From NCBI RefSeq assembly GCF_009870825.1, contig NZ_WTWY01000004.1, forward strand, positions 124,001 to 188,000: 64,000 nucleotides of DNA. The letters are read 5' to 3'. Of the stretch, positions 61,327 through 64,000 are shown piece after piece. This DNA is from Paenibacillus sp. USDA918EY. Lineage in GTDB: Bacteria; Bacillota; Bacilli; Paenibacillales; Paenibacillaceae. Under the pieces are notes generated by a model. That model saw nothing but the letters and a program-made list of their open reading frames with translations, did no database searches and was not told where the DNA came from. Position 1 is the stretch's first letter. Each line of letters begins with the position of its first letter. Made by a program: the position numbers and the translations under genes.

Positions 61327-62205
61327 ATGAAAACATCCAGAATTACATACGCAATCATTTCCATGTTGGCCGGCATTTTTTTGCTCGTATCCGCGGGATG
61401 CTCCGTCGGCTTGCCGGACACCGGCGCTTCGGTTTCGACGGACGGGCAAAAGCTGAAGGTTTATTTTTTGGATGTCGGACAAGGAGCTTCCCAGCTGTTG
61501 GTGACGCCTTCAGGCAAAACGATGCTGATTGACGCGGGCAACAACGACAAGGAACAGGTCATGCTGGATTATATGAAGAAGTATCGTATTTCCAAGCTGG
61601 ACGTCGTGATCGGAACGCATCCGGATGCCGACCACATCGGCGGACTCGACAAAGTGGTCGACCAGATCCCGGTGGAAACCATTTACATGCCGAAAGTCCA
61701 GTCCAATACGAAAACGTTCGAATCGCTGCTGACATCCATCAAAAAGAAAGGGCTGAAGGTCAAAACGGCAAAAGCGGGCATATCCTGGGATCTCGACGAA
61801 CAGGTGCACGTGGACATGCTGGCGCCGACCCGCAGCTACGACGATTCGAACAATATGAGCGCGGTGGTGAAGGTCACCTACGGACACAACTCCTTTCTTC
61901 TGACCGGCGATGCCGAAAAAGAAAGCGAGAAGGACATGATCGCTTCGGGAGCGGATTTGCGGGCGGACGTGCTGCTTGTCGGCCATCACGGCTCCAACTC
62001 TTCGACGACGTTGAACTTTTTGAAAAAGGTAAACCCGAAATATGCCGTCATTCAAGTGGGAGAAGGCAATACCTATGGCCATCCTAAAAGCGCGATTTTA
62101 AGCCGTTTGCAGAAGCAGGGTGTCGAAATCTATCGAAACGACAAGCAGGGGACGATCGAAGTCGCGTCCGACGGCACCACGATTCATATTTCCACGGAAA
62201 GGTAG
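61327..62205 (+). CDS. ComEC/Rec2-like metallo-beta-lactamase lipoprotein
   Basis: The 292-residue protein is a lipoprotein (IISMLAGIFLLVSAGC; lipobox SAGC) with an MBL fold: LKVYFLDVGQGASQLLVTPS, GTHPDADHIGGLD (HxDxDH), SFLLTGDAEKESE, VLLVGHHGSNSST and YAVIQVGEGNTYGHPKSAIL. This is the isolated nuclease-like domain found at the C-terminus of ComEC. A competence role is not shown, since no comEA or membrane domain is next to it. The following DUF3006 gene is its common partner. Confidence 0.92.
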   Translation: MKTSRITYAIISMLAGIFLLVSAGCSVGLPDTGASVSTDGQKLKVYFLDVGQGASQLLVTPSGKTMLIDAGNNDKEQVMLDYMKKYRISKLDVVIGTHPDADHIGGLDKVVDQIPVETIYMPKVQSNTKTFESLLTSIKKKGLKVKTAKAGISWDLDEQVHVDMLAPTRSYDDSNNMSAVVKVTYGHNSFLLTGDAEKESEKDMIASGADLRADVLLVGHHGSNSSTTLNFLKKVNPKYAVIQVGEGNTYGHPKSAILSRLQKQGVEIYRNDKQGTIEVASDGTTIHISTER

Positions 62206-62213
62206 CGGGACAT

Positions 62214-62435
62214 ATGAAAGGAACGATCGGAATCATCGAAGGATTTGAAGGCGAATTTTGCAAAATAGAAATCGACGGAAACGTGGAAGCCGTGTCCAAA
62301 TTGAAAGTGGATGCATCCGCCAAACGCGGCGACGTGGTGGAGTGGAACGGCGGCAAATGGATTCCCAATCCGTCTTTAACGAAAAAACGCACGAAGGAAA
62401 TCAAAACATTGATGGACGACGTCTGGGAAAATTAA
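62214..62435 (+). CDS. DUF3006 family protein
   Basis: The 73-residue protein MKGTIGIIEGFEGEFCKIEI, then VDASAKRGDVVEWNGGKW fits DUF3006, a small beta-barrel-like family frequently encoded after extracellular MBL-fold hydrolase genes. It lies 8 bases past the MBL gene and has no signal peptide. Confidence 0.85.
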   Translation: MKGTIGIIEGFEGEFCKIEIDGNVEAVSKLKVDASAKRGDVVEWNGGKWIPNPSLTKKRTKEIKTLMDDVWEN

Positions 62436-62440
62436 AAAAG

Positions 62441-62469
62441 AAAAAACCACCGCTAAAGGTGGTTTTTTT
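62441..62469. terminator. Bidirectional terminator
   Basis: AAAAAACCACC / GGTGGTTTTTT, loop GCTAAA; perfect. It serves the DUF3006 gene and the convergent cupredoxin gene. Confidence 0.92.
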
Positions 62470-62480
62470 CGTATAGACCA

Positions 62481-62867
62481 TTATTCAACGATCAGTTTGC
62501 CTTTCATATCGCCATGACCGGCACCGCACATAACGGAGCAGTCGAAGTCGAATGTGCCCGCTTTGTCTGCGGTAAATTCGGCAGAACCGTCTTTTTGCAG
62601 ATTCACTTTAAATTCCGGAATTTCCAGTCCGTGTGCGCCATCGGTGTTTTTCAACGTAATTTTTACTTTGTCGCCTTTTTTCACTTTGATTTCGTTCGGA
62701 GAAAATTCGAAGCTTTTGGCGTTTACGGTAATTTCCTTCACGTCGCCGCTTGCCGAAGACGAAGAATCGCTTGCGCTGCCGGAGCTGGAATCGTTGTTGT
62801 TGCCGCATGCGGCCAGCACCGTTGCGGAAAGAGCCGCGACGGCGATCAAAGAAAAGATTTTTTTCAT
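62481..62867 (-). CDS. Cupredoxin lipoprotein with a CuA-like site
   Basis: The 128-residue lipoprotein (FSLIAVAALSATVLAACG; lipobox LAAC) has a serine-rich linker and a cupredoxin domain. Ligands fit the CuA centre of cytochrome oxidase subunit II: the histidine in DGAHGLEIP and, at the end, C-SVM-C-GAG-H-GD-M, which follows CxxxCxxxHxxM. The usual Glu between the cysteines is absent (SVM). It has no membrane helices of a true CoxB. The ATG at 62867 follows GGAGGATACAGAC. Confidence 0.88.
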   Translation of the reverse strand: MKKIFSLIAVAALSATVLAACGNNNDSSSGSASDSSSSASGDVKEITVNAKSFEFSPNEIKVKKGDKVKITLKNTDGAHGLEIPEFKVNLQKDGSAEFTADKAGTFDFDCSVMCGAGHGDMKGKLIVE

Positions 62868-63007
62868 GTCTGTATCCTCCCCTTTTTTTGGAAAAATGTT
62901 GGTTAACCATTCACAAATGTCGAGTTTACGCCTAACCTCAACTACTGTCAATCCCCACTTTCTTGTAACGGTTCCAATGTCCCGGGCGAAAAAACGGGCG
63001 GAACAAG

Positions 63008-63036
63008 AAAAAAGCTCCTCAAAAGCGAAGAGCTTT
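63008..63036. terminator. Terminator after the thymidine kinase gene
   Basis: AAAAGCTC / GAGCTTT stem around CTCAAAAGCGAA, with A and T tracts on either side, directly past the tdk stop. Confidence 0.8.
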
Positions 63037-63042
63037 CCTGCT

Positions 63043-63633
63043 TCATTGCACTTTATGAGGAGGCACGAAGCAGTTTCGACAACGCGGCTCGTAATCGTCG
63101 GAATCGCCGATCAGAATGATCGAACCGAGCGGCGCCGGCTTGCCGTTGACGATCCGCTGGGTGAACACAGCCTCGGGGCTGCCGCAAACGGCGCAGAACG
63201 CGGTCAGCTGCTGTATGTCGTCGGCCATGGCCAGCAATCCTCCGATATAACCGAATTCCTTGCCTCTGTAATCCATATTCAATCCGTCCACAATGACATG
63301 TTTTCCGCGGTATGCCAGCTCTTCGACAAGTCCCAATATCGGTTTGTTGAAAAACTGCACTTCATCGAACGCGACCACATCGGCGTCTTCCGTTTCTTTA
63401 TAAATCCGGGCGACAAGCTCGTCCGTCAAATGCCTTGGAATCGAGATGGCCGGCAGTCTATAGCCGATCCGGCTGACGATTTCGTCCTTTGCGTAACGCT
63501 GATCCTCCGCCGGTTTATAGGCAACCAGCTTTTTCCGTCCGTACTGAACCAGTTTTTGGCATCTGCGGATGAGTTCGCCGGACTTCTCGCTAAACATGGG
63601 GCCCGTGATTACGGTAATCCGTCCTCTACTCAC
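63043..63633 (-). CDS. tdk: Type II thymidine kinase with an altered P-loop
   Basis: The 196-residue enzyme phosphorylates thymidine in the salvage pathway. Zinc cysteines are visible (FCAVCGS, RCRNCF), as are the DEVQFF glutamate and the C-terminal lasso (GYIGGLLAMADDIQQLTAFC). The start is GTG 63633. The phosphate-binding loop reads GPMFSEKSGEL, where the family has G(P/S)MFSGKSEEL: glycine and glutamate appear exchanged, so the invariant P-loop glycine is lost. Confidence 0.93.
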   Translation of the reverse strand: MSRGRITVITGPMFSEKSGELIRRCQKLVQYGRKKLVAYKPAEDQRYAKDEIVSRIGYRLPAISIPRHLTDELVARIYKETEDADVVAFDEVQFFNKPILGLVEELAYRGKHVIVDGLNMDYRGKEFGYIGGLLAMADDIQQLTAFCAVCGSPEAVFTQRIVNGKPAPLGSIILIGDSDDYEPRCRNCFVPPHKVQ

Positions 63634-63822
63634 CTTTATGCTCCTTTCCCGCTTGAAACCAGGTATTTCATCGATTAGGATGAAAAATCACGAAAAATAG
63701 CGACTTTTATAGAGTACCATAATTGGTTATGGGTGGCTATAGACATTTGCAAAGGCTGGCGTTTTCACCGCGGGAAGTGGTAAGGTAAGGGTTGAAATCA
63801 ATCGATTGCGGAGGAATGCCAG

Positions 63823-64000
63823 ATGAAAGAAAAGTTGGAGGACTATCGGGAGCGGGTATCGGCGTTGTCGAAGGAGCTGGAGCAGCTTCCGGAAGCTGCC
63901 GGGCTGATAGAAGAAATGCTGCAGGATTTAAACGAACTCGTTCGCCAAAACCATGCGCTGCGAAAAACGATTTTGAAAAGCTCCACGAAGGAATCGCGAA
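63823..64000 (+). CDS. Coiled-coil protein, 3' end outside the window
   Basis: The frame starts at ATG 63823, six bases after GCGGAGGAA, and is open to the end of the window. The 59 residues seen (KLEDYRERVSALSKELEQLP; LIEEMLQDLNELVRQNHALR) form a heptad-like coiled coil. Function is unknown. Confidence 0.65.
   Translation, partial: MKEKLEDYRERVSALSKELEQLPEAAGLIEEMLQDLNELVRQNHALRKTILKSSTKESR

Overview
The window looks like chromosome from an endospore-forming member of the Bacillales, most likely Paenibacillaceae. From about 12.9 kb to 44.9 kb it follows the Bacillus subtilis yqh-to-spo0A order almost gene for gene: mntR, yqhO, yqhP, yqhQ, yqhR, aroQ, yqhT, efp, yqhV, spoIIIAA-AH, accB, accC, Asp23-type gene, nusB, folD, xseA, xseB, ispA, dxs, tlyA-type methyltransferase, argR, recN, spoIVB, spo0A. 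The family assignment is an inference from this synteny, frequent GTG/TTG starts and exported proteins with copper-amine-oxidase-type stalk domains. I saw no rRNA, tRNA or CRISPR array.

Region 1 (1-15,100) handles metals and redox: a 5'-truncated exported PKD protein, a small exported protein, a divergent Fur-box-controlled siderophore uptake locus (two FecCD permeases against one binding protein), a Fur/Zur-type regulator with yidD, a T-box leader and metG, a zinc ABC transporter behind a Zur-like site, ccdA, mntR and a GHL10-type glycosidase. Region 2 (15,100-44,900) is the core block above, with an aspartokinase (with an internal in-frame start) and a ComB-type phosphatase between efp and yqhV.

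Region 3 (44,871-57,726) is a 12.86-kb integrated element inserted at the 3' end of spo0A, the master sporulation regulator. A perfect 63-bp direct repeat (44,808-44,870 and 57,664-57,726) covers the last 19 codons and the stop of spo0A, so the gene stays intact. A complete tyrosine recombinase lies next to the right repeat. The element holds phage-like and decayed genes (DUF3102 pseudogene, two ATP-dependent DNA ligase pseudogenes, Xre regulator with a divergent operator, YolD-like protein, holin-like protein), a HicAB toxin-antitoxin pair and A+T-rich cargo. Its most striking structure is a duplicated backbone (promoter, small ORF and ribosome binding site on the left, ligase pseudogene on the right) whose two copies carry unrelated genes in the same slot: a PD-(D/E)XK nuclease with an unassigned N-terminal domain in one, an Abi-alpha (DUF4393) protein in the other. 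This looks like a modular slot for anti-phage genes, by inference only.

Region 4 (57,727-64,000) resumes host sequence: an ECF-type sigma factor with its anti-sigma factor, a metallophosphoesterase, an exported protein, a ComEC-like metallo-beta-lactamase lipoprotein with a DUF3006 partner, a CuA-like cupredoxin lipoprotein, a thymidine kinase with an unusual P-loop, and the start of a coiled-coil protein cut by the window end.
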